Shown piece by piece: positions 50,239 to 58,629 of a stretch of DNA of 64,000 nucleotides (its first letter is position 1; each line of letters starts with the position of its first letter). The DNA comes from Amycolatopsis saalfeldensis (lineage in GTDB: Bacteria; Actinomycetota; Actinomycetes; Mycobacteriales; Pseudonocardiaceae), in NCBI RefSeq assembly GCF_900110575.1, contig NZ_FOEF01000011.1, forward strand, positions 1 through 64,000, written 5' to 3'. The notes beneath the pieces are model-generated. The model did no database searches and was not told the origin of the DNA. It saw only the letters and a list, made by a program, of their open reading frames with translations. The translations under genes were made by a program, and so were the position numbers.

Positions 50239-50534
50239 CGCCCGCCTCCCGCGGTCTCCGGGTCGCTCAGCTCGGCCATCCGCTCCGCCGCCGCGGTGCT
50301 CGCCTTGGCCCGCGCGGCGGCCAGCGCCGTGACGATGCCCGGCCCGATCCGCTCGGGGTGGGCGCCGCGCAGCGCCGCGTCCTCGATGCGCACCTCGATC
50401 AGCCGGCCTTTGCCGTCCACCACGGCGGACACGCTGCTTTCGGCCGGCCGCTCGGTGAACCGGGCGGCGATCAGTTCGGTCTCCAGCTCGGCCAGCCGCT
50501 GCCGCACTTCGGCCCGCTCGGGGGTCAGCGCCAT
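50235..50534 (-). CDS. YbaB/EbfC-like nucleoid-associated family protein
   Basis: A 99-residue YbaB/EbfC-type protein with the more typical central motif SVSAVVDGKGRLIEVRIEDAAL, followed by HPERIGPGIVTALAAARAKA. It opens the ESX-type cluster (ATG 50534, GGAGG nine bases upstream) and is coupled by overlap to a second, more divergent copy. Two tandem copies may form a heterodimer. Confidence 0.8.
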   Translation of the reverse strand: MALTPERAEVRQRLAELETELIAARFTERPAESSVSAVVDGKGRLIEVRIEDAALRGAHPERIGPGIVTALAAARAKASTAAAERMAELSDPETAGGGR

Positions 50535-50615
50535 CCCTCAGCCTCCTGTTCTCGGCTGATTCCTACGGGACGCCCATGAAATCCCGATGAAACACCAGGC
50601 TTCACGATCGACGAA

Positions 50616-50650
50616 GCCCCGCCGGCGGACGTCGGGTCCACCGGCGGGGC
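50616..50650 (-). terminator. Hairpin after the cupredoxin gene
   Basis: GCCCCGCCGG (50616-50625) pairs perfectly with CCGGCGGGGC (50641-50650). The 10-bp stem with a 15-base loop lies about 20 bases beyond the stop at 50671 and ends the six-gene minus-strand operon that starts at 62768, ahead of the ESX-type genes. Confidence 0.75.
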
Positions 50651-50670
50651 CGGGTCGTTCAGGGGTCGGC

Positions 50671-52554
50671 TCAGAGGTACCGGGCGGAGTTCTTCTCCAG
50701 CTTCGTCAGGCCCGGGTTCTTCGGCTGCGGCTTGACGAAGTCCGACGTGCCGCCGATGCCGGAGTCGAACGCCGCGGTGATGATCCGGTCCCGCTCCTGG
50801 GCCGAGATCACCCCGTTGTCGACCAGTTCCTGTGCCACCGCACGGACATAAGCGACGAACTGGCTGTTCGACGCGTATTCCGACTCGTCGTCGATGGTGT
50901 CGTTGATCGTGCACCCGGTGCCGACGTCGCGGTTCTCGACCTGGCTGTCGGCCGCCCCGAGGACCACGGTGTCCCGCACGTCCGAGTCGGGACACAGGTC
51001 CGGCCCCGGCGGGGCGGCGGCGATGAGGAACGACCCGCCCTTCTCCCCCGAGACGTTGCCCGCCTTGTCGGAGGCCCGGTACCACACCGAATGCGCGCCG
51101 AGCCCGGTCACCTCGAACGGCTCGGTGTAGGTGGTCCACGCCCCGTCGTCGAGCTTGTACTCGATCTTGTCCACCCCGGACCCGCCGGCGTTGTCCTCCG
51201 CGGTCAGGGTGACGGTCGCGGTCTCGATGTAGCGCCAGTCGGCATCAAGGTTGCCGCTGACCACAATGGACGTTGCCGGCGAGACGGTGTCGCCGCCCGC
51301 GACGATCGTGAACGACGAGGTGGCCTCGGCCGAGGCGTTCCCCGCCTTGTCGGTCGCCCGGTAAGCCACGGTGTGCGCGCCGACCGCCGTGATCGCGACG
51401 GGTTCGGTGTACCCGAGCCAATCGCCACCGTCCAGTTTGTACTCGACCTTGTCCACACCGGAGCCGGCGTCGGCAGCCGCCAGGGTGACGGTCGCCTTGC
51501 CGACGTAGTTGCCGTCCGCGTCCTTGGTGCCCGCGACAGTCGCGGTCACCGTCGGCGCGGTGGTGTCGCTGCTGACGACCGTCAGGTGCTCCATGCCCTC
51601 CGCCGAGGAGTTTCCCGCCTTGTCGGAAGCGCGGTAGTGGAACATGTGCATCCCCGGCGCGGTCACCGGAACCGGTGCGGTGTAGGCGATCCAGGCACCT
51701 TCGTCGAGTTTGTACTCGACCTTGTCGATGCCGGAGCCACCGTCGTTGTCCGCCGCGGTCAGCGTCACCGTGGCGGTGTCGAGGTAGTTGCCCGCCGCGT
51801 CCTTGTCGCCCGCGACGGAGGCGGTGACCGTCGGCGGTGTCGTGTCACCCGGTTTGGGGTTGACGACGGCGAACGACGCCATTTCTTCCGGCGAGACGTT
51901 CCCGGCCGTGTCGGTCGCCTTGTAGTGGACCATGTGCGAGCCGACGGCATTGACCACCACAGGCGCTGTGTACGTCGTCCACGCGCCGCCGTCCAGCTGG
52001 TACTCGATCTTGTCCACTTCGGACTGCGTGTCCGTGGCGGTGAGGTTCACCGTCGCGGAGCCGACGTAGTTGCCCGCCGTGTCCTTGTTCCCGGTGACAT
52101 TCGCGACCACCGTCGGCGGCGTGGTGTCGACCGGCGGCTCACCGGTGACGACCAGCTCGCCGACCATCTTCTCGTGGCCCTGCACCACGCAGTGGAACCG
52201 GTACTTGCCGGGCGTGAGCGTGATGGTCGCCTGGTGCTCGCCGTTCTGGTCGTCGTAGGGGTTGGCGGAGATGCTGAGGTCGACGTCGTGGTTGTAGCCC
52301 GGGGTCGTCGTGTCGAACGTCAGGGTGTGCGTCATCGTCGAGCCGAGGGCTTCGGTGTTCTTGAACAGGACCAGCGTCTCCCCGGCCACGGCGGTGGCCG
52401 GCGCGCTGAGGTAGTGGTCGGTGCTGTTGCCCGCCGTCCAGGTCAGGGTCTGGACCGGGGCGGCCGGCGCGGGCACGGCCGAGGACGGCCAGGCCAGCCC
52501 CAGCAGGGCGAGCGCCGCGACCAGCACGGTCACCACGAGTTTTCTTGGGGACAT
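50671..52554 (-). CDS. Secreted cupredoxin / Ig-repeat (OmpL47-type) protein
   Basis: A 627-residue exported protein. After a signal peptide (1-27) comes a cupredoxin domain (about 33-137) with RFHCVVQGHEKM, giving the Cys, His and Met ligands of a type-1 copper site, the first histidine lying upstream in TMTHTL. Then four Ig-like repeats of about 95 residues, each with (I/V)(D)K(I/V)EY(K/Q)LD.G.W..YT.P and (Y)(R/K)A(S/T)D.AGN(V/A/S), resemble OmpL47-type domains. The last 110 residues include a two-cysteine helical domain (about 517-600) that also occurs in the 1312-residue protein upstream in the operon. Probably an extracellular electron carrier held to a surface or polymer by its Ig array. 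Confidence 0.85.
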   Translation of the reverse strand: MSPRKLVVTVLVAALALLGLAWPSSAVPAPAAPVQTLTWTAGNSTDHYLSAPATAVAGETLVLFKNTEALGSTMTHTLTFDTTTPGYNHDVDLSISANPYDDQNGEHQATITLTPGKYRFHCVVQGHEKMVGELVVTGEPPVDTTPPTVVANVTGNKDTAGNYVGSATVNLTATDTQSEVDKIEYQLDGGAWTTYTAPVVVNAVGSHMVHYKATDTAGNVSPEEMASFAVVNPKPGDTTPPTVTASVAGDKDAAGNYLDTATVTLTAADNDGGSGIDKVEYKLDEGAWIAYTAPVPVTAPGMHMFHYRASDKAGNSSAEGMEHLTVVSSDTTAPTVTATVAGTKDADGNYVGKATVTLAAADAGSGVDKVEYKLDGGDWLGYTEPVAITAVGAHTVAYRATDKAGNASAEATSSFTIVAGGDTVSPATSIVVSGNLDADWRYIETATVTLTAEDNAGGSGVDKIEYKLDDGAWTTYTEPFEVTGLGAHSVWYRASDKAGNVSGEKGGSFLIAAAPPGPDLCPDSDVRDTVVLGAADSQVENRDVGTGCTINDTIDDESEYASNSQFVAYVRAVAQELVDNGVISAQERDRIITAAFDSGIGGTSDFVKPQPKNPGLTKLEKNSARYL

Positions 52555-52622
52555 CGCGGGAGAACCTTCCTTACAGGGAACCGGCCGGGCGCGGGAGATG
52601 ACCGCGCCCGGCCGGCTCCGCG

Positions 52623-55600
52623 TTACAGCTGCCGCACCCGGATGTTGCGGAACTCCATCAGGTCGTTGTCACTGTGGTTCTGCAGGCCGATGAACCCGTT
52701 GACGAACTGCCGCAGATCCGTCGGCGGATCGCCCTCACGGGAGGAGACCTGGCCGGGGGTGTTGTCGAACTCGTTGATCACCGCGCCGTTGCGGATGATC
52801 GTGTAGTGCTGCCCGACGACCTTGATCTCGTAATCGTTCCAGGTTCCCTTCGGGGTCACGCCGGCGTGGTCGATCGTCTGCGGGTCGAAGTTGTACACCG
52901 ACCCGGTCTTCTGCGGCTCGCCGGTGGCGCCGTCGTAGATCTGGATCTCGTGTCCACAGTAGATCGCCACCCAGGCCTGCGAGGTCCGGGCCGAGCCGGT
53001 GGTGCCGCAGCTGCCCGGCGGGCGTTGCTCCAGCGGGGTCCGCGGATCCGGGAACCGGACGAAGACGCCGCTGTTCGCGCTGCCCGTGGGCGCGACGTCC
53101 TTGAACTGGAGCTTCACCGAGAAGTTCCCGTACTGCTTCGCCGAGTACCACAGCATGCCCAGCCCGCCCGAGGGTTTCAGCGAGCCGTCCGGCTGAATCG
53201 TGAACTCACCCGAAGGGGCCTGTGACCAATTCCGGAACGATTCGGCCGTGCCGTCGTAAATCGCGTCGTAACCGGTGACGCCCTTGTTGCCGATCGGCGA
53301 GGCGGCGGCCACGGCCTTGATCTTGTCCGCCTCGGCATCGTTCACCACCCCCCGGTCCGCCAGCGCGTCGACGGCCTGCTGCACGTGGTTCACGAAACCG
53401 GCGTGACTGGTCCACGTGCTCTCGTCGTCGATCAGGTCGTCGGCCGTGCAGCCACCGCCCGCGTTGCGGTTGGGGACCGCCGTGTCCGTGTCGCCGATCG
53501 TCACCGTCGGACTCGGATCAGCCAGGAAACAGCCGACGTTCACCGGTGTTTTGGTGGTCGCCGTCTCGCCGTTGGCGTACGTCGTGGTCAGCTTCGCGGT
53601 GAAGAGACCGGTCGTCGGGTACGTGTGCCGCGGGTTGGCCTGAGTGGACACCGCACCGTCGCCGAACTCCCACTTGTAGGAGACGCCGCCGGACTTCGAC
53701 CCGGTGAACGCGGTCGTGAGCGGCTTGTTCTGCACCTGGGTCGACGAAGCGGCCACGGCGGGCGTGGCGTCGCCGCCGATGTAGCTGATCTTCAGCAGCT
53801 TCTGGTTGTTGTCCAGGGTGAAGAAGCCGCTGCCGTAGTCGAGCATGTACAGCGCGCCGTCCGGGCCGAACTTGGCGTCCATCCAGCTCTGCAGCTTCTG
53901 GTCCCCGCCACCCGAGGGCAGGATCTGCCGCAGCGTTTCGGCGAACAGAGGCGGGTCCTGCTTGGGCACCCCGTTCGGGTCGACGGTGACCGCGATCCGG
54001 TTCTGCCCGTTGCTCTCGTCGCCGATGAACCACTTGTCGTTCCAGTACGCCGGCCACGCCGAACCGCTGTTGGTGTTGACCAGGTCGCGGTGGTAGGTCG
54101 GCCCGTCCATCACGGCCTGGCCGCCGCCCTTGAGGTAGGGCTCGGTGTAGGTCGCGTCGGCCGCGTTGTACGTCGGGATGGCGCTGTTCGGCCGGTTCGG
54201 GAACACCGGGCCGCCGCCGTCCGGCGCGTACCAGATCATGTTCTTGTTGACCGGCGGCAGGTTCACCAGGCCGGTGTTGCGCGGCGAGGTGTTGACCGGG
54301 TTGTCGCAGTCGTACCAGCCGGTCAGCTCCGCGGCGTTGGTGCTGCTGCGGTCGCGGTAGGGCTGCTTGTTGCCCATGCAGTACGGCCAGCCCTGGTTGC
54401 CCGCCTGGGAGATGATCGTGGCGGTCTCGTACTTGGCCGGGCCGAGCTCCGGGCTCGGCGAGGACGCGTCCGGGCCCACCCACGCCGCGTGCAGCAGGTT
54501 GGTCTTCTTGTCGATGTGCAGCCGGGAGATGTTGCGCACGCCCATCACGTAGATCTCCGGGCGCGTCTTGTCGGCAGGGTACTGGCCCACCGGGAACAGG
54601 TTGCCCGCCGGGATCGTGTACGTGCCGTCGGGCTCCGGGTGGATCCGCAGGATCTTGCCGCCCAGGTTGTTGGTGTTGCCCGCGGTGCGGCGCGCGTCCT
54701 GGAACGAAAGGCCCTGGTACTCCTCGGTCCAGTTGTTGCCCGAGTAGCCGTTGGAGCCCTGTGACGAGTTGTTGTCACCGGAGCCGATGTAGAGGTTGCC
54801 GTCCTTGTCGAAGTCCATGCCACCGCCGGCGTGGCAGCAGCTGTGGATCTGGACCTCCCAGGACAGCAGGTCCTTGCGGGTGGCCTGGTCCAGCGTCTGG
54901 TTCTTCAGGTCGTAGGTGAACCGCGAGATGGTGCGCTTGCCGACCTGCTTGACCCGGTCGATCGAGTCGTGCGGCATCCAGTACGCGTACATGAAGCCGT
55001 TCTCGCTGAACTTCGGGTCCAGCGTGAGGCCGACCAGGCCCTCCTCGTTCTTGACCAGCTCGTCACCGGAGCCGCGGTTGCCCATCACCGCCAGCGTGGT
55101 GAGCAGCTTCGGCTTCTTGGTGACCGGGTCCCACTGGTGGATCGTGCCGCAGCCGAGGCCGACGTTCGGGTCGTCCCAGCTGACCACCGGGCCGGTCGGG
55201 CAGGCCGCCTTGCCGATGTAGAAGACCTTGCCGTCGGGCGCGATGGTGAGCCCGTGCGGCTCGCCGATCTGGTCCAGCTGGCCGGGCTGGTTCTTCGCGG
55301 TCAGGCGTTCGACCTTGTAGTTCGCCGCGATGCCGGCCTTGCAGTCCCCGCGGACCATGCCGGTGGTCCACTTCAGCGCGCCGAGCAGGTGCGCGCGGAA
55401 CTCGGCCTCGCCGTAACTGGCCTCGGTCCGGCCCATGCCGGTGTAGAAGGAGCGGCCGCCGTCGTAGTCACGGCACCAGGAGATCGGGTGGAACGGGCCG
55501 TTCGCGCCCGGGCCGGGGGTGTAGCCCGCCTCCTCGACCTGCGCGACCGTGTGCACGGTGCCCACCGGGTTGACCTCCCAGTTGGGCCACCGGTCGGTGC

Positions 55601-56561
55601 GCTCCCACTTCTGTGGCAGGTCGGCGGTCGCCGGGTTCAGCTTGTCGAGCACGTCGACGGTGGCCTTCGCCGGAGCGGGGTCCGGGGGCGGCGGGGTCGA
55701 CGGGTCGGCGGCCAGCTTGAAGTCGGCCAGCTGGACGAGCGGCTCGCCGCCGTTCGCGGTGATGTTCAGCCGGTAGTTCGAGTAGGCCGTGGTGTTGGTG
55801 AAGGTGAACGTGCGGCTCTGGAGGCGCTCGGTGAACTTCTCGTTCGTCCGGGTGTCCAGATCCGTCCACGTCTTCCCGTCGTTGGAGCCCTGCAGGGTCC
55901 AGTTCTTCGGGTCGCGGCCCTCGAAGTCGTTGGCCGACACCAGGTCGTAGCTGCTGACCGCGGTCGGGGCGGTCAGCTGGTAGGCGACCCAGCCGGTCGG
56001 GGTGAACGCCAGCCACTTGGTGTCGGGGTTGTTGTCGGCCAGGTTCTCCTTGCCCTCGCCCGGCGGGTTCTCACCGCTCGCGGTGACCGTCACCGTGGCC
56101 CGCGAGCCGGCCGGGCGCGCGCCGATCAGCCCGGAGAACCACTGTGAGCCGTCCTGCGCGCGAGCCGCGTCGGACAGGCCGAGGAAACCGCCGCCGGCCT
56201 TCATGTAGTCCTGCAGCGAGGCTTCCTGGTCGTGGTTGAGCGTGACGCCTTGGGCGGACAGGAAAACGACACCGCGGTACTTCGCCAGGCCCGCCGGGCT
56301 GAACACCGCCGGGTCCGAAGTGGACGACACGGTGATCCCGTTCGCCTGGCCGAGGCTGGTGATCGCGTCCGTGGCGCGCAGGACCGGGTCCTTCTGGTCC
56401 GCGGCGGCGCCGTGGAACACCAGGACGTCGATCGGCACGTTCGTCGCGGCCTGGGCCACGGGCGTGATCGTCAACGGCAGCCCCGCCGCGACGACCGCCC
56501 CGACCGCCAATGCGGCCAACGGCCGTCTGCGGAACCAGCGTTGCGAGACGTTTCGTCTCAT
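52623..56561 (-). CDS. Secreted ThuA(split by discoidin)-sorbosone dehydrogenase-PKD-DUF1080 protein
   Basis: A 1312-residue exported multidomain protein: signal peptide 1-39; ThuA-like part one 43-148; an inserted F5/8-type (discoidin) domain 149-298; ThuA part two 299-402; a six-bladed glucose/sorbosone-dehydrogenase propeller about 415-920 with HSCCHAGGGMDFD; a PKD domain about 935-1005 (YKWEFGDG); a two-cysteine helical domain about 1008-1095 shared with the cupredoxin protein; and a C-terminal DUF1080 (3-keto-disaccharide hydrolase-type, LamG-like) domain from about 1100. It should bind carbohydrate, oxidise it (PQQ-type dehydrogenase by family) and perhaps hydrolyse the keto product. 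Histidines seen in the intact ThuA of the paralogue at 59631 are absent here, so this ThuA part may be structural. Confidence 0.9.
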   Translation of the reverse strand: MRRNVSQRWFRRRPLAALAVGAVVAAGLPLTITPVAQAATNVPIDVLVFHGAAADQKDPVLRATDAITSLGQANGITVSSTSDPAVFSPAGLAKYRGVVFLSAQGVTLNHDQEASLQDYMKAGGGFLGLSDAARAQDGSQWFSGLIGARPAGSRATVTVTASGENPPGEGKENLADNNPDTKWLAFTPTGWVAYQLTAPTAVSSYDLVSANDFEGRDPKNWTLQGSNDGKTWTDLDTRTNEKFTERLQSRTFTFTNTTAYSNYRLNITANGGEPLVQLADFKLAADPSTPPPPDPAPAKATVDVLDKLNPATADLPQKWERTDRWPNWEVNPVGTVHTVAQVEEAGYTPGPGANGPFHPISWCRDYDGGRSFYTGMGRTEASYGEAEFRAHLLGALKWTTGMVRGDCKAGIAANYKVERLTAKNQPGQLDQIGEPHGLTIAPDGKVFYIGKAACPTGPVVSWDDPNVGLGCGTIHQWDPVTKKPKLLTTLAVMGNRGSGDELVKNEEGLVGLTLDPKFSENGFMYAYWMPHDSIDRVKQVGKRTISRFTYDLKNQTLDQATRKDLLSWEVQIHSCCHAGGGMDFDKDGNLYIGSGDNNSSQGSNGYSGNNWTEEYQGLSFQDARRTAGNTNNLGGKILRIHPEPDGTYTIPAGNLFPVGQYPADKTRPEIYVMGVRNISRLHIDKKTNLLHAAWVGPDASSPSPELGPAKYETATIISQAGNQGWPYCMGNKQPYRDRSSTNAAELTGWYDCDNPVNTSPRNTGLVNLPPVNKNMIWYAPDGGGPVFPNRPNSAIPTYNAADATYTEPYLKGGGQAVMDGPTYHRDLVNTNSGSAWPAYWNDKWFIGDESNGQNRIAVTVDPNGVPKQDPPLFAETLRQILPSGGGDQKLQSWMDAKFGPDGALYMLDYGSGFFTLDNNQKLLKISYIGGDATPAVAASSTQVQNKPLTTAFTGSKSGGVSYKWEFGDGAVSTQANPRHTYPTTGLFTAKLTTTYANGETATTKTPVNVGCFLADPSPTVTIGDTDTAVPNRNAGGGCTADDLIDDESTWTSHAGFVNHVQQAVDALADRGVVNDAEADKIKAVAAASPIGNKGVTGYDAIYDGTAESFRNWSQAPSGEFTIQPDGSLKPSGGLGMLWYSAKQYGNFSVKLQFKDVAPTGSANSGVFVRFPDPRTPLEQRPPGSCGTTGSARTSQAWVAIYCGHEIQIYDGATGEPQKTGSVYNFDPQTIDHAGVTPKGTWNDYEIKVVGQHYTIIRNGAVINEFDNTPGQVSSREGDPPTDLRQFVNGFIGLQNHSDNDLMEFRNIRVRQL

Positions 56562-56591
56562 TCTCTCGCTCCTTTCGTGATGGTCGGGGAA

Positions 56592-57710
56592 CTAGTGCTG
56601 GTGCCCGGTCATGTCCATGTCGGACATGTCCATGCCCGGCATGTCGGCCATGCCCGGCATCGAGGCCTTGGCCGTTTTGGCCGAAGCGTCGGTGGCCACC
56701 GTGGGCGGCGGTCCGGTGGGCGGCTCGGCCGCCGCGGTCCCGTGGTGGTGCCCCTTGAACCGGTCGATCGCGTCCTGCGCGCCGGCGGGCATGCCCCCGT
56801 CGGCGCCCCGCACCAGGAACACCCCGGACATGCCGTCGTCCGAATGCTGCTGGACGTGGCAGTGGTACATCCACGCGCCCGGGCCGACGACGTCGCCGGC
56901 GATCACCTGGAACCCGAACGAACAGCCGGGGTCCAGGGTCTTGTTGTCGATCACCGGCGCGTTGTCGGTGGCGCTGGTGAGCATGCCGGTGCGGGTGTCC
57001 GCCCAGCGGTGCGCGTGCAGGTGGAACGTGTGCATCAGGCTGCCGTGCCCGATGCAGAGGAACTCCACGCGCTGGCCCAGGTTCGCCTCGAAGATCGGGG
57101 TGTCCGGGGCGGTCTGGTGGTTGATCCACATCTCGGTGAACACCACGGTGAACGTCTTGCTCGGCAGCAGGTCCCCGCGTTTGCGCACGATCAGGCCGCC
57201 GTAGAGGCCCTTCAGCAGGCCGACGGTGCCGTGGTCGCCGCCGAACGCGTGGTCGTGGTAGTGCCAGTAGCCCGCGCTGCCGGGCATCCACAGCCCGTTC
57301 GCCGCCTGGTACGCGGCGCGGGTCTTCCAGGTGTAGGTCTTGGTCTCCCCCGGGTTGTTGAAGGAGTTGTTGAACGGCGACCCGTCGGACTCGGTGTCGT
57401 AGAGCACGCCGTGCGGATGGATCGACAGGCGCTGGTCGGTGTTGTTGACCAGCTCGATCTCGAAGGTGTCGCCCTCGTACATTTCCAGCAGCGGCCCGGG
57501 AATCGTCGGCTTGCCGGGCTCGAGCCCGTAGCCGACCCGGGTGGTGCCGGGCACGTAGTCGGCGTAGAGCGTGAGCTGCCGGGTGAGCCCGGCCGCGGCG
57601 GCCAGCGAAGACCCGGCGGCGCTGGCGACGGCGACCGGCGCCACCACGCCGGCCGCGGCCCCCGCCAGCACCGCTCTGCGGGACAGCCCGCCCTTGGCTT
57701 TCTTGTCCAT
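56592..57710 (-). CDS. Two-domain multicopper oxidase (small-laccase type), Tat-exported
   Basis: A 372-residue copper oxidase with a twin-arginine signal (LSRRAVLAG). Copper ligands are visible in four blocks: SIHPHG (His98, His100), YWHYHDH (His150, His152), HTFHLHAHRW (from His227) and MYHCHVQQHSDDGM (His283-Cys284-His285, axial Met294). This is the arrangement of two-domain small laccases and related nitrite-reductase-like oxidases. After residue 306 a Gly/Pro linker with HHHG leads to a Met/Asp/His-rich tail (about 345-372) that could bind extra copper. It would pass electrons from a substrate or protein donor to O2 outside the cell. Confidence 0.92.
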   Translation of the reverse strand: MDKKAKGGLSRRAVLAGAAAGVVAPVAVASAAGSSLAAAAGLTRQLTLYADYVPGTTRVGYGLEPGKPTIPGPLLEMYEGDTFEIELVNNTDQRLSIHPHGVLYDTESDGSPFNNSFNNPGETKTYTWKTRAAYQAANGLWMPGSAGYWHYHDHAFGGDHGTVGLLKGLYGGLIVRKRGDLLPSKTFTVVFTEMWINHQTAPDTPIFEANLGQRVEFLCIGHGSLMHTFHLHAHRWADTRTGMLTSATDNAPVIDNKTLDPGCSFGFQVIAGDVVGPGAWMYHCHVQQHSDDGMSGVFLVRGADGGMPAGAQDAIDRFKGHHHGTAAAEPPTGPPPTVATDASAKTAKASMPGMADMPGMDMSDMDMTGHQH

Positions 57711-57724
57711 AGTGGATTCCCCAG

Positions 57725-58618
57725 TCAGAAGCGGAGGTGGCGGAGGTACTCGAAGCCGTTCCGCGCGGTGCTCAGCGGGTCGGCTGGCTGGTCGTGCTCG
57801 ACGATGTACTCGGCCAGGTTCGGCCGGGTGGCCCGGAAGATGCGCGGGAAGTCGATGACCCCCTGGCCCGGGTCGACCATCTGGCCGTCGGCGGTCCGGT
57901 CCTTCACGTGGTACTGCGTGGTCCTCGGGAAGTTCTTGCGGTACACCTCGATCGGGTCCGCCCCGCCGTCCACCGCCCAGAACAGGTCGATCTCCAGGTG
58001 CACGAGCCGCTTGTTGGTGTTCGCCCGCAGCACGTCGTAGGGCAGCACGCCGTCGATCGCGGCGAATTCGTGGGCGTGGTTGTGGTAGCCGAGCGGGATC
58101 CCGGCCTTGAGGAACGCCCGCGCGGCCGCGTCCATCCGGCCGCCGAAGTCCTTCCAGCCCTGGATCGTGTCGAAGGCCGCGAACGGCACGTTCGCCCGGG
58201 TGTTCCCGAGCACCTTGGCGTCCGCGATGGTCTGGTCGAGGTCGCCGTCGATGCCGACGTGCGTGGACGAGGCCTGGATGTGGTTCTTGTCCAGCAGCCC
58301 GCGGAACTCCTGGGCGCTACGGCCGTAGGTCCCGGCCAGCTCGACCTTCCGGTAGCCGATGTCCGCCAGCGCGGACAGCGTGCCCTCGAGGTCGGCTTCC
58401 AGCGCGGTGCGCAGGGAGTAGAGCTGGATGCTGATCTTGTCGACCGGGATCCGGTGCCGCCCGTGGCCGGAGCTTTCGGACTCCTGGGCGCTCTGGGCAC
58501 TCGCCGCGCCCGCGACACCGGGCAACGCGACCGCGGCGCCGACCGCGACCGCCGCCGTCGCCGCGCCACGCAGCACCGAGCGCCGGGAGTGGAACTTTTC
58601 GGCTTCTTCACCGCACAT
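57725..58618 (-). CDS. Secreted xylose-isomerase-like TIM-barrel protein
   Basis: A 297-residue sugar phosphate isomerase/epimerase family protein with a Tat signal (SRRSVLRGAAT) and a short disordered linker before the barrel. Barrel features: ISIQLYSLR, GYRKVELAGTYG, IPLGYHNHAHEF, LVHLEIDLFWAVDGGADP and QYHVKDR, which provide the metal-binding Glu/His/Asp of the fold. Export is unusual for this family, most members of which are cytoplasmic. In the operon it follows a cytoplasmic relative and precedes the copper oxidase (14-bp gap). It may isomerise or epimerise an oxidised sugar outside the cell. Confidence 0.85.
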   Translation of the reverse strand: MCGEEAEKFHSRRSVLRGAATAAVAVGAAVALPGVAGAASAQSAQESESSGHGRHRIPVDKISIQLYSLRTALEADLEGTLSALADIGYRKVELAGTYGRSAQEFRGLLDKNHIQASSTHVGIDGDLDQTIADAKVLGNTRANVPFAAFDTIQGWKDFGGRMDAAARAFLKAGIPLGYHNHAHEFAAIDGVLPYDVLRANTNKRLVHLEIDLFWAVDGGADPIEVYRKNFPRTTQYHVKDRTADGQMVDPGQGVIDFPRIFRATRPNLAEYIVEHDQPADPLSTARNGFEYLRHLRF

Positions 58619-58629
58619 GGGGACCGCCC

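Noticed and set aside
47318..50534. Complete type VII secretion locus
   Set aside because: Only substrate-like and YbaB-like genes are present; no EccC ATPase, EccB/D/E membrane gene or mycosin is encoded in the window.
56545..56561. Short hairpin GAGACG-TTT-CGTCTC at the start codon of the 1312-residue protein as a regulatory RNA element
   Set aside because: The six-bp stem is within coding sequence, is small for this GC content and has no accompanying structure to support a riboswitch or thermometer.
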